Part shown: positions 9,516 through 17,169 of the stretch, piece after piece
Layout: the number at the start of each line of letters is the position of its first letter
Numbering within the stretch: position 1 is the stretch's first letter
Source: Thermoplasmata archaeon
GTDB taxonomy: Archaea > Thermoplasmatota > Thermoplasmata > Lutacidiplasmatales > UBA184
Reading direction: 5' to 3'
Length of the DNA: 52,966 nt
Assembly: GCA_021817245.1 (NCBI GenBank)
Contig: JAKAVQ010000015.1
Coordinates: 1 to 52,966 of the forward strand
The notes under the pieces: generated by a model
Told to the model about the DNA's origin: nothing
The model's input: the letters and a program-made list of their open reading frames with translations, nothing else
The model's database searches: none
Program-made: the position numbers and the translations under genes

Positions 9516-11895
9516 ATTCGGGGGGCGGAAGGCCGCCCACGCCCGACGCCCCGGTCCCGCGCGGCCCCGGACCCGCCGCGGGGGGGGGACCGCTCGCGGA
9601 GGCCTCCGGGGGACCCGGCGGAGGGTACGCGCGCTCCGCGCCCGGGGGGACGGCGGCCGAGCCTCCGGTGCCGATCGCCTCGATCGCCGGGGGCCGTCGG
9701 CGCGATCGACCCAGAACGTATCCCACGACGCTCGCCGCCACGAAGATCGCCGAGAAACCGATCACGTTGTACGGGTACTGATCCAGCCCCGAGAGGAACG
9801 GGACCCAGCCGAGCAGGTTCACCGGGACCGTGGTCGAATTCGTCCCGTAGTATCCCTGGCTAGCGACCAGGAGACGCACCTCGGCCGATGCCCCCAGGTA
9901 ACACGCCGGGACGCTCAGCACGATCGAGACGTTCCCTCCCGAGTCCGTCGTCGGTGAGGCCGAACCGAAGGCGCCCGTGCAGGGCCCGAGGTTCGTGGAG
10001 GAGGAGAGCGTGATCTGGATCGGGACCCCCGCGATCGCCGCGCCGCTCGAGCGGTTCGAGAGATGGCCGGAGATCGTCACCGACCCGCCGGGGGCGACGG
10101 CGGTCGGGGAGAAGTGCACCGACAGGGCCACGAACGTCGCGGTCAGGTCCTCAAAGAGGAGCAGAGCGCGGGGAGAGCCCCAACCGGTCTCAGGGTCCCA
10201 CCCCGGGCCGGCGGAGCCGAGACAGGTCGCGCCCGAGGTCACGTCGGCGAGACCGGGAGCGATCTTGCCGACGGCCTCCTCTTCCGCGACGGTGTAGAGC
10301 CGGGGAGCGAGGGGAGCGAGGGACTGGGCCGAGAGCGCCTGCATCTCGGTGACCAGTCCGGCCCAGATCGGGGTGGAGAAGCTGGTGCCCGCCGCGACCT
10401 CGGACTGGCCGTTGAAGTAGAGGAAATCGGCGGCCGCACTCGCGCTGACGTCCGGGGTGCCTCGCATCGAATTACCGGTGTGTTGCCAGTACGGCGCGGC
10501 GAACTGGGAGGAGAACCCCCCACCGCTCAGGTTCCACGCCGATTCGCTAAACCCGGTAACCTGGCCGAGCAGGTTGCGCAGCAGCGTGACGTCCGTTCCG
10601 CCGACAGCCAGCACCTGGGGAGACGTCGAGGGGTACTGCGGCGCGGGCCCGCCCTGGCAGCCCGCGGAGAGATCACCGCCGGTATCCCCGGTGGCGGCGA
10701 GCATCGTGATCCCCTCCTGCGCGCCCACCGAGAGATAGGTGTCCCAGGCGGCCGCGAGACTCCCGTCGGTCGATTCAGGCGTGCCGAACGACATGGAAAG
10801 GGCCGTGATCGGAAGCCCGACCGCGGTGTGCAGGGCGTCCGCCATCGCGGTCGAACTGGGCGAGCACGCGGGCGCCGCCCCTTCGGGGGCGTACACGGCG
10901 TACAGGTGGGCCCCGGGGGCCATCGAGCCCGACCATTCGAGGTCGAGCGTCAGCTCCTGGGCCGCGCCGCACGGGTCGTTCGCGGCCGAAGCCGAGGGCG
11001 CCGGCGCTCCGTCCACTGGTACCGCGGTGTACTGAGCGGCCGGGAAGATCGAGGCAGGGTAGTACCGCGAGAAGAACGTGGCGAGGTCGCTCGGCACGTA
11101 TCCGGGCCCCCAGAGAAGCAGTGCGATCCCTTGACCGGAAGCGTACTGAGGGGTACCCGAGACGTTGTAGAGGCTGGATAGCTGGTAGATCGAACGCGCG
11201 ATCGCCGGCGTCACGAGGTCGCCGGCGCCCTGCGCCGCGCCCGAAAGGGGGCGCAGCGAGGGGGCAAGGCCCGAGGGCAGAGAGAAGACCCCGAAGCCGG
11301 AACTGAGCCCGACGACGCTCAGCACCTCGGACTCGAGGGCGGCCGGCAGGGAAGGGGCCGTGGAGGGGAAGGTCACGGACCGTCCCTGATAGTCGCCCGA
11401 GAGCAGCGACGTCGCGAACGCTCTCTCTACGGAGGGCACCGAACCCGCGAGGGTCAACGCGAGCCGATCGGACCAGGAGTGGACGATCGAGAGCCCTTCG
11501 GCACGGAAGTAGGCGATCGCGGCACGATAATCCCCCGGACTCACCCCGAATCGGTCGGCGACCCCCGACGCGTTGAGCGGGGGAGCCCCCGGGGTTGGCG
11601 ACTCGAACTCAGACGCATTGCGAGGCTGGAACGTCACGACCACCTCGCGGTCTCCGGTCGCCGGCACGGGCTGCGGCACGGCACGGTCGCGGGCCGGGTC
11701 GAAGCCGGCCCGCTCGGCGAAGACGACGTTCGTCGACACTGCCGCCGGCGCGTGGAGAGAGCCACCCCCCACGCGCGCGGCGGGAAGCGGACCGAGCGTG
11801 CCGACCGGCACGAGCATCACCGCGAGGAGGACGGAGGCGAGGAGCAGCACCTTCGTCGTCCGGGCGCGCCCACCGTTCCGCCAGGGCTGGTTCAC
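9508..11895 (-). CDS. Membrane-anchored S53 (sedolisin/kumamolisin) serine peptidase
   Basis: Secreted acid-acting endopeptidase, 795 residues from the GTG at 11895 (NQPWRNGGRARTTKVLLL begins the signal peptide). Order: signal peptide (about 15-40); pro-kumamolisin activation domain (about 90-230, with VVVTFQPRNASEFE and FGVSPGDYRAAIAYFRAEGL); S53 domain with the ExxxD pair E314/D318, oxyanion Asp D404 in AATGDTGG and nucleophile S505 in AGTSFSTP. The calcium site is DVTSG plus GWDPETGWGSP. An Ig-like domain, one membrane helix (VIGFSAIFVAASVVGYVLG) and a Pro/Gly-rich cytoplasmic tail end it. All catalytic residues are intact. Upstream in-frame codons are rejected because they overlap the GltD-like gene. 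A second S53 gene lies at 39.9 kb. Confidence 0.92.
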   Translation of the reverse strand: MNQPWRNGGRARTTKVLLLASVLLAVMLVPVGTLGPLPAARVGGGSLHAPAAVSTNVVFAERAGFDPARDRAVPQPVPATGDREVVVTFQPRNASEFESPTPGAPPLNASGVADRFGVSPGDYRAAIAYFRAEGLSIVHSWSDRLALTLAGSVPSVERAFATSLLSGDYQGRSVTFPSTAPSLPAALESEVLSVVGLSSGFGVFSLPSGLAPSLRPLSGAAQGAGDLVTPAIARSIYQLSSLYNVSGTPQYASGQGIALLLWGPGYVPSDLATFFSRYYPASIFPAAQYTAVPVDGAPAPSASAANDPCGAAQELTLDLEWSGSMAPGAHLYAVYAPEGAAPACSPSSTAMADALHTAVGLPITALSMSFGTPESTDGSLAAAWDTYLSVGAQEGITMLAATGDTGGDLSAGCQGGPAPQYPSTSPQVLAVGGTDVTLLRNLLGQVTGFSESAWNLSGGGFSSQFAAPYWQHTGNSMRGTPDVSASAAADFLYFNGQSEVAAGTSFSTPIWAGLVTEMQALSAQSLAPLAPRLYTVAEEEAVGKIAPGLADVTSGATCLGSAGPGWDPETGWGSPRALLLFEDLTATFVALSVHFSPTAVAPGGSVTISGHLSNRSSGAAIAGVPIQITLSSSTNLGPCTGAFGSASPTTDSGGNVSIVLSVPACYLGASAEVRLLVASQGYYGTNSTTVPVNLLGWVPFLSGLDQYPYNVIGFSAIFVAASVVGYVLGRSRRRPPAIEAIGTGGSAAVPPGAERAYPPPGPPEASASGPPPAAGPGPRGTGASGVGGLPPPESS

Positions 11896-11953
11896 GGTCC
11901 TCGATGCCTCCCCGCCCGCCAAATAGGTTCCGAACCGGCCGCGTCGGGCGCGC

Positions 11954-13411
11954 CTACACCCGGATCGCGGCCGTGTACCCATCGGGACGGTGGAATCCCC
12001 CCGGACCGCCAAAGGGATCGGGCCGGACCTGGGGGCTCCCGCCTCGAAGAGCCGCGAGATACCGGTCGATGGCGTCGACGCACTCCATCGCCGCGCCCAT
12101 CGCGTAGACCACCGACCGGCCACCGGTCGCAAAGATCCCCGGGACCCCGGTCGCGAAACCTCCGTCCCTTCCCTCGGGCCAACCTCTCGAGTTCACCGAC
12201 AGGGAGAGCTCCGGTCCGAACCCGGCGAGATCGGCCCTCTGACCGACCGCCACGATCACGGTCTCGCAAGGCAGGAGGGTCTCGGAGCCTGCGACGGGCA
12301 CCGGCTCGCGTCGCCCTCCGGCGTCGGGAGGACCTAACGCCATGGACTGCACGACCAGACCTTCGACCCGTTCGGCCCCCACGATACGGACCGGTGCGCG
12401 CAGGAAGAGGAACCGGATCCCCTCCTCTTCGGCACCGTGCACCTCTTCCGGGTCGGCCGGCATCTCTTCCCGGCCCCGACGGTACACGAGGGTGACATGT
12501 CCCTTAGCGGTGAGGCGCCGGGCGGTTCGGACCGAGTCCATCGCCACGTCTCCCCCACCGACGACCACCACGTCCGCGCCGACCTTCGGCAGAGTCCCAC
12601 GGTGCACGTCGCGGAGGAACGGCAGGGCGGGAAGGACCCCCGGGAGCTGTTCACCCGGCACCCCGAGATCCCGGTGCACCGGCGTTCCCAACGTCAGCAG
12701 TACGGCAGCGTAGCCGTCGTCCCGCAGAAGGCGGTCGACCGGAAAGTCCCGTCCGACCCGGGTACCCTCCACAAAGTGTACGTCGAGTGTGCGGAGCCGC
12801 GCCCGATCGGTCTCTACGTCCCGATCGGTCAATCGGTAGGCCGGGATCGTCTGCATGAGACCACCGAGGCGATCCTCCTGCTCGAAGACCGTGACCGAGT
12901 ACCCTCGGACGCCGAGGTCCCAGGCGGCCATCAGGCCCGCGGGGCCGGCGCCGACGATCGCGACCCGTTGCCCCTTCGGTGCGGACGGCACGTAGACGCG
13001 CTCGCTCTTCCCAAAGTCGAGGGAGGCTCGCTTCAGCGCCCGGATCGCGACCGGCACCCCTTTGCGCTTCACGACGCAGGCGTCCTCGCAGTAGTGGTAG
13101 CAGACCTTGCACAGGCTCGTTGCGAGCGGGTTATCGCGGAGGGTCACCTCGGCGGCTCCATCGAAATCTTCCGCCGCGACCAGCCGGATGTACTCCCGGC
13201 AGTCCTGGGTGATCGGACACGCCTCCACGCACCACGGTCGATGGCACTGGATGCAGCGTCGGGCCTCGAGGACGGCCTCCTCCCGGGAGTAGGCATGGAC
13301 GACCTCCTCGAACCCGTCAACCCGCTCCTCTGCGGGGGCCTCGGGGATCGGTACGCGCACCGGCCGTAGCCGGGGTGGCTCCGGTTTCGAGGAGGGCGCC
13401 TCGTCGGCCAT
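11954..13411 (-). CDS. GltD/NfnB/SudA-type NAD(P)H:acceptor oxidoreductase
   Basis: 485 residues from ATG 13411. The N-terminal Fe-S region has two cysteine clusters (CIQCHRPWCVEACPITQDC and LCKVCYHYCEDACVVKRKG). An FAD Rossmann fold follows (VAIVGAGPAGLMAAWDLGVR), then an NAD(P)H fold (DVVVVGGGDVAMDSVRTARR) and a C-terminal FAD segment with GIFATGGRSVVYAMGAAMEC. Family members include the small subunit of glutamate synthase, NfnB, sulfide dehydrogenase SudA and the homomeric archaeal GltA. No glutamate synthase large subunit or second Nfn subunit is adjacent, so the physiological partner is undetermined. Divergent from srp54; a TATA-like CATTAGA about 30 nt upstream suggests a leaderless mRNA. 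Confidence 0.85.
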   Translation of the reverse strand: MADEAPSSKPEPPRLRPVRVPIPEAPAEERVDGFEEVVHAYSREEAVLEARRCIQCHRPWCVEACPITQDCREYIRLVAAEDFDGAAEVTLRDNPLATSLCKVCYHYCEDACVVKRKGVPVAIRALKRASLDFGKSERVYVPSAPKGQRVAIVGAGPAGLMAAWDLGVRGYSVTVFEQEDRLGGLMQTIPAYRLTDRDVETDRARLRTLDVHFVEGTRVGRDFPVDRLLRDDGYAAVLLTLGTPVHRDLGVPGEQLPGVLPALPFLRDVHRGTLPKVGADVVVVGGGDVAMDSVRTARRLTAKGHVTLVYRRGREEMPADPEEVHGAEEEGIRFLFLRAPVRIVGAERVEGLVVQSMALGPPDAGGRREPVPVAGSETLLPCETVIVAVGQRADLAGFGPELSLSVNSRGWPEGRDGGFATGVPGIFATGGRSVVYAMGAAMECVDAIDRYLAALRGGSPQVRPDPFGGPGGFHRPDGYTAAIRV

Positions 13412-13439
13412 GCTTTTCGAAGCTCCGAGGCCGGGGGCG

Positions 13440-13446
13440 TCTAATG
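13440..13446 (-). promoter_or_regulatory. TATA-like element of the GltD-like gene
   Basis: CATTAGA on the minus strand, about 30 nt before the ATG at 13411, in the divergent gap shared with srp54. Confidence 0.35.
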
Positions 13447-13496
13447 ACGGTTGCGTGGAAGCGTCCGTCCCTCGGACCCGGCTCGACGCGCTCCGC

Positions 13497-13503
13497 CATA
13501 TAC
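13497..13503 (+). promoter_or_regulatory. TATA box of srp54
   Basis: CATATAC about 47 nt upstream of the srp54 ATG, predicting a 5' UTR of roughly 20 nt. Supports starting srp54 at 13548 rather than at the upstream in-frame ATG. Confidence 0.5.
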
Positions 13504-13547
13504 CCGTGCAATCCTTCCCTCCCGGCGGTAACGGCCGGCGAGGTTCG

Positions 13548-14888
13548 ATGGTCCTCGATGCGCTCGGAAAGTCCCTGCGGGGGGTGCTCCAGAAGATCGC
13601 CCGTGGCACCGCGGTCGATGCGGAGCTGCTCGCGGAGGTCGTCCGGGACATCCAGCGCGCGCTCCTGCAGGCCGACGTCAACGTCCAGCTCACGCTCGAG
13701 CTCACGCAGCGGGTCCGTCGCCGCGCGACCGAGGAGAAGCCTCCCGCCGGCGCGAGCCTGAGGGACTTCCTGATCCGGATCATCTACGAGGAGATCCGGG
13801 GGATCCTCGGCAAGGACCGGCCGTTCGAGGTCAAGCCGAAGCGCATCCTGCTCGCCGGGTTGTTCGGCCAGGGAAAGACGACGACCGCCGGGAAGCTTGC
13901 CCGGTACTTCCAGAAGCGGGGGGTGCGCGTCGGGCTGGTGGCCGCGGACGTCCACCGCCCGGCGGCGATCGACCAGCTCGAACAGCTGGCGAAGAAGGTC
14001 GGCTGCGAGTTCTACGCCAACCGGGCCGAGCTCCGAGCCGAGGTGATCGTGGCCGAAGCGCTCCGGAAGTTTCCGCCGCAGTTCGCGGTGATCGTCGACA
14101 GCGCGGGCCGCAGCGGGATCGACGCCGAACTCATCGAGGAGCTGAAGCGGGCTCGCGCGACCTTGGTGCCCGACGAGGTCCTCCTGGTCCTCGACGCCGC
14201 CATGGGCCAGGCGGCCGGCCGCAGCGCGGAGGCGTTCCACAAGGCCGTGGGCCTTACCGGGGTGATCCTCACGAAGCTCGACGGGTCCGCGAAAGGCGGC
14301 GGAGCGCTCTCGGCGGTCGCCGTGAGCGGCGCCCCCATCGTCTTCATCGGCACGGGGGAGCATCTCGACGAGATCGAACGGTTCGAGCCGACCCGCTTCG
14401 TCTCCCGTCTGCTGGGCATGGGGGACATTCAGACCCTCCTCGAGCGGTTCGAGGAGCTCTCGAACAAGGAGGCCGCCGAGCAGGCCGCGAAGAGCCTGAT
14501 GAGCGGCCGGTTCAGCCTTCGGGACATGCGGACCCAGATCGACTCCCTCGGACAGATGGGCCCGTTCTCGAAGCTGATGTCGATGATTCCGGGGCTTGGG
14601 AGCGCAAAGGTCGACGAGCAGATGCTCGACGCGACCCAGGCCCGGCTGCGCCGGTTCCGGGCGATCCTCGATTCGATGACACCGGAGGAGCTCGACAATC
14701 CCCACCTGCTGAAGGCCGACCGCATCCAGCGGGTCGCGCGCGGGAGCGGACAGCGCCCCCAAGAGGTGCGCGCGCTCCTGAAGCACTACGAATCGACGAA
14801 GAAGGCCGCACACGGATTGGTATCGAACCGTCGCCTGCGCCGTCAACTGGAGAAGCAGTTCGGCATGGGCGAAGCGCCGGCCGAGTGA
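13548..14888 (+). CDS. srp54: Signal recognition particle 54 kDa GTPase (SRP54/Ffh)
   Basis: Binds signal sequences of nascent membrane and secreted proteins with 7S RNA and targets them to FtsY. 446 residues from ATG 13548 (VLDALGKSLRGVLQKIARG). Order: N domain; G domain with P-loop GLFGQGKTTT, DVHRPAAIDQLEQLA, DSAGR (the family usually has DTAGR) and TKLDGSAKGGG; then the Met-rich M domain with FSLRDMRTQIDSLGQMGPFS and MIPGLG. An in-frame ATG at 13410 would add 46 residues of non-SRP sequence lying upstream of the TATA box, so it is rejected. Confidence 0.97.
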   Translation: MVLDALGKSLRGVLQKIARGTAVDAELLAEVVRDIQRALLQADVNVQLTLELTQRVRRRATEEKPPAGASLRDFLIRIIYEEIRGILGKDRPFEVKPKRILLAGLFGQGKTTTAGKLARYFQKRGVRVGLVAADVHRPAAIDQLEQLAKKVGCEFYANRAELRAEVIVAEALRKFPPQFAVIVDSAGRSGIDAELIEELKRARATLVPDEVLLVLDAAMGQAAGRSAEAFHKAVGLTGVILTKLDGSAKGGGALSAVAVSGAPIVFIGTGEHLDEIERFEPTRFVSRLLGMGDIQTLLERFEELSNKEAAEQAAKSLMSGRFSLRDMRTQIDSLGQMGPFSKLMSMIPGLGSAKVDEQMLDATQARLRRFRAILDSMTPEELDNPHLLKADRIQRVARGSGQRPQEVRALLKHYESTKKAAHGLVSNRRLRRQLEKQFGMGEAPAE

Positions 14889-14903
14889 GCAGGAACCGGC
14901 ACG

Positions 14904-15449
14904 ATGGGACCCGGAAACGCGGTCGAGACCCTCGCCGGATTGCTGCTGCTCTTTGTCGTTCCCGGCTACGCCGTCACCCGGGCCGTCTTTCCCGAGTGGC
15001 GGATGCGCGGCGAGAACGCCCTACGACGAGGAGTCGAGGTCCTGACCCTCTCTTTCGTGCTGAGCGTGTCCCTCACGGTGCTCCTGGGCTATGTCCTGCT
15101 GTCCGCGTTCTCCGGTGGATTCTCGGCGGCCTGGTCGGATCCCCTCCTGGAGGCCACCCTGGCCGCCGTCACGCTGGTCGCGGGATCGGTCGCGTACCTC
15201 CGAGGCGCCTTCGCCCGGGTCCCTCCGATCCCGCCTCGCTGGACGGAGGAGGAGCCGGGCGAGGAGGGTGCTTGGGAGGTCACGGTCGAGCTCGATCGCC
15301 TCGCACGGGAAGAGCGGCGGCTCGAGCACGACCTTCGGCGCATCGGAGCCGACCCGGAACGGACGCGGGCGCTCCGATCGTCTCTCGAAGGGGTGCGGGC
15401 CGAGCGGGAGTCGCTCGAGCGGCGCCGGGAGGCCGAGATCGGTGCCTGA
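14904..15449 (+). CDS. Membrane protein with C-terminal coiled coil, unknown function
   Basis: 181 residues. Three hydrophobic segments are visible: VETLAGLLLLFVVPGYAVTR, a long one around 45-70 (VLTLSFVLSVSLTVLLGYVL) and LEATLAAVTLVAGSVAYL. A soluble, charged tail from about residue 118 (LDRLAREERRLEHDLRRIGA, then ERTRALRSSLEGVRAERESL) should form a coiled coil. The first two helices resemble the DUF1616-type archaeal membrane domain, but I cannot confirm this. It starts 15 nt after srp54 and overlaps the pth2 GTG start, so it is probably in one operon with both. Confidence 0.8.
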   Translation: MGPGNAVETLAGLLLLFVVPGYAVTRAVFPEWRMRGENALRRGVEVLTLSFVLSVSLTVLLGYVLLSAFSGGFSAAWSDPLLEATLAAVTLVAGSVAYLRGAFARVPPIPPRWTEEEPGEEGAWEVTVELDRLAREERRLEHDLRRIGADPERTRALRSSLEGVRAERESLERRREAEIGA

Positions 15450-15822
15450 TCGACGCGCCTCGGCCACCGAGGAGCACAAGATGGTCCTTGTGATCCGGGG
15501 GGAGCTCAGGCTGACGGCCGGGAAGGCGGCCGTCCAGGTCGCTCACGCGGCAGTGATGCTCGCCCGTCGCGCGGAGTCTGACGACCCCCGCTCCCTGCGG
15601 GCGTGGCTCGACCAGGGTCAGAAGAAGATCGCGCTCGTCGTCGCGACCCTTCCCGAGCTCGAGAGCCTCGAGCGGCGCGCGCGTCGGGAAGGTCTCCCCA
15701 CCGTCTGGGTGGAGGACGCGGGGCTCACGGAGGTACCTCCGGGGACGCGAACCTGTCTCGGGATCGGTCCGTCGGCTACGGCGAGGATCGACGTCGTCAC
15801 GCGAGCCCTCCCGCTGCTCTGA
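15442..15822 (+). CDS. pth2: Peptidyl-tRNA hydrolase Pth2
   Basis: Releases peptides from prematurely dissociated peptidyl-tRNA. The Pth2 core is clear: MVLVIRGELRLTAGKAAVQV followed by AHAAVMLARR (family pattern VVRxDLxMGKGKxAAQxAHA), then QKKIALVVATLPELESLERR, GLPTVWVEDAGLTEVPPGTR and LGIGPSATARIDVVT. Two starts are possible: GTG 15442 (126 residues, overlapping the upstream stop by 8 nt) or ATG 15481 (113 residues, which begins just at the conserved core). The third lysine/arginine positions of the family motif are partly replaced. Confidence 0.92.
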   Translation: MPDRRASATEEHKMVLVIRGELRLTAGKAAVQVAHAAVMLARRAESDDPRSLRAWLDQGQKKIALVVATLPELESLERRARREGLPTVWVEDAGLTEVPPGTRTCLGIGPSATARIDVVTRALPLL

Positions 15823-15842
15823 CGGCTCCCGCCGGGGAGCCG
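15823..15842 (+). terminator. GC hairpin after pth2
   Basis: CGGCTCCC-GCCG-GGGAGCCG forms a perfect 8-bp stem with a 4-nt loop, starting directly after the pth2 stop and about 36 nt before the transporter TATA box. Placement fits a terminator/insulator between the two operons. There is no T-run on the plus strand. Confidence 0.5.
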
Positions 15843-15878
15843 CCCGGAGGCCGCGTCGTCCGGCACGTTGTCGAATCC

Positions 15879-15888
15879 ATAAATATAG
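15879..15888 (+). promoter_or_regulatory. TATA box of the peptide ABC transporter operon
   Basis: ATAAATATAG, the most AT-rich stretch of the region, lies about 50 nt before the permease ATG, predicting a 5' UTR of about 25 nt. A GGGGGA ribosome-binding-like stretch precedes the start. Confidence 0.65.
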
Positions 15889-15933
15889 GTAGTCGCTCGG
15901 TTCCTCGTGGGCTGCCGGGGGACCGCGTAAGCC

Positions 15934-17157
15934 ATGCGGATGTCGGTCTACATCGTCCGACGTCTGATCCTTCTCGTCCCGATCATCGTCGGCGTGATGA
16001 CGATCACCTTCGCGCTGATCAGCGCGATCCCGACCCCCCAGCGCATCGAGGCCTCTTTCCCCGCCTGCCGCGGTCACTGCTACGAACCCTGGCAGCAGTA
16101 CATCCCCTGCCCGAGCAACGCGACCCAAACCTGCGTCAATCCGCTCTGGACAAAGGCCACCACCGACCTCGGACTGAACGAACCGATTCCCGTTCAATGG
16201 GCGATCTACATGAAGAACTCCCTGACGTTCAACTGGGGGTACACCAGTAACTTCAGTAGTGTCGTCCGCAGCTTCCCGATCTTACAGGGCCAGCAGGTCA
16301 CGACCGTTCTCGGCTGGTACCTTCCCTACACCCTCGAGCTCGCCCTGCTGTCGATGGTCCTGATCATTGCGATCTCCTTGCCGCTCGGCAACCTGTCGGC
16401 CGTCTACCGAAACCGTCCGGTGGACCAGGTAGCACGGGTGATGTCGTTCTCCGGTTTCGCGCTCCCGGCGTTCTTGTTAGGGACCTTGATTCTCTACGGT
16501 GTCGTATTTGCGGTGGGAGGTTCGAGCGGGATCTCTCCGTTCTGCGGAGGTCACTTCCCCGCGCTCAACGACTTCTACGGATCCTGGCCGTACCAGGGCT
16601 GCACAGCGATCTACGGGTCGACTACACCATTATATCAAGGGTATCCCACCTGGCTCCAGGACGGGATCATCAGTTCGCCCACGGGGTTCCCGACCGTCGA
16701 CTCGGCGATCCACGGCAACTGGCTCCTCGCCGGCGACACACTGCTGCGGTTGATCATCCCGGCGTTCGTGATCGCCTACGGGACCGTGGCCGTCCTCCTC
16801 CGCTTTGTTCGGAACAGCATGCTGGAGGTCATGAACCTCGACTTCGTGCGCACCGCGCGCGCGAAGGGGCTCTCGGAGAAGGCGGTGACCAAGCGACATG
16901 CGGGACGGAACTCGCTCAACGTCACGATCACGGTCCTCGGCCTCTTGTTCGCCTTCTTCATCGGGGGCTTCCCGGTCATCGAGACCGTCTTCAACCTGTG
17001 GGGGGTCGGTCGACTGCTCGCGCTCTCGCTGACCGGCACCTTCGATATCGGCCTCGTCTTCGGATCGACGATCCTGTTCACCTTCCTTGTCGTGATCGCG
17101 AACATCATCGTCGACGTGCTCTACGCGTACCTGGATCCGAGGGTCCGGCTCGGCTAG
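15934..17157 (+). CDS. dppB: Peptide ABC transporter permease, DppB/OppB family
   Basis: 407 residues (family about 310-340). The N-terminal signature is clear: YIVRRLILLVPIIVGVMTIT. Transmembrane helices follow, with the BPD permease core RFVRNSMLEVMNLDFVRTAR, AKGLSEKAVTKRHAGRNSLN (EAA loop) and GGFPVIETVFNLWGVGRLLA. The extra length lies in two predicted extracytoplasmic loops: one after helix 1 with four cysteines (CRGHCYEPWQQYIPC and TC) and one around 190-225 with two (FCGGHF, GCTAIYG). DppC shows the same 4+2 pattern, so both are probably disulfide-stabilised. First gene of the operon. Confidence 0.93.
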   Translation: MRMSVYIVRRLILLVPIIVGVMTITFALISAIPTPQRIEASFPACRGHCYEPWQQYIPCPSNATQTCVNPLWTKATTDLGLNEPIPVQWAIYMKNSLTFNWGYTSNFSSVVRSFPILQGQQVTTVLGWYLPYTLELALLSMVLIIAISLPLGNLSAVYRNRPVDQVARVMSFSGFALPAFLLGTLILYGVVFAVGGSSGISPFCGGHFPALNDFYGSWPYQGCTAIYGSTTPLYQGYPTWLQDGIISSPTGFPTVDSAIHGNWLLAGDTLLRLIIPAFVIAYGTVAVLLRFVRNSMLEVMNLDFVRTARAKGLSEKAVTKRHAGRNSLNVTITVLGLLFAFFIGGFPVIETVFNLWGVGRLLALSLTGTFDIGLVFGSTILFTFLVVIANIIVDVLYAYLDPRVRLG

Positions 17158-17169
17158 AGGGGCTTCACG

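Noticed and set aside
11896..12132. Upstream extension of the first S53 protease
   Set aside because: It would overlap the GltD-like gene and displace the signal peptide from the N-terminus.
13410..13547. N-terminal 46-residue extension of SRP54
   Set aside because: Not SRP-like and lies across the TATA box at 13497; the conserved N domain begins at 13548.
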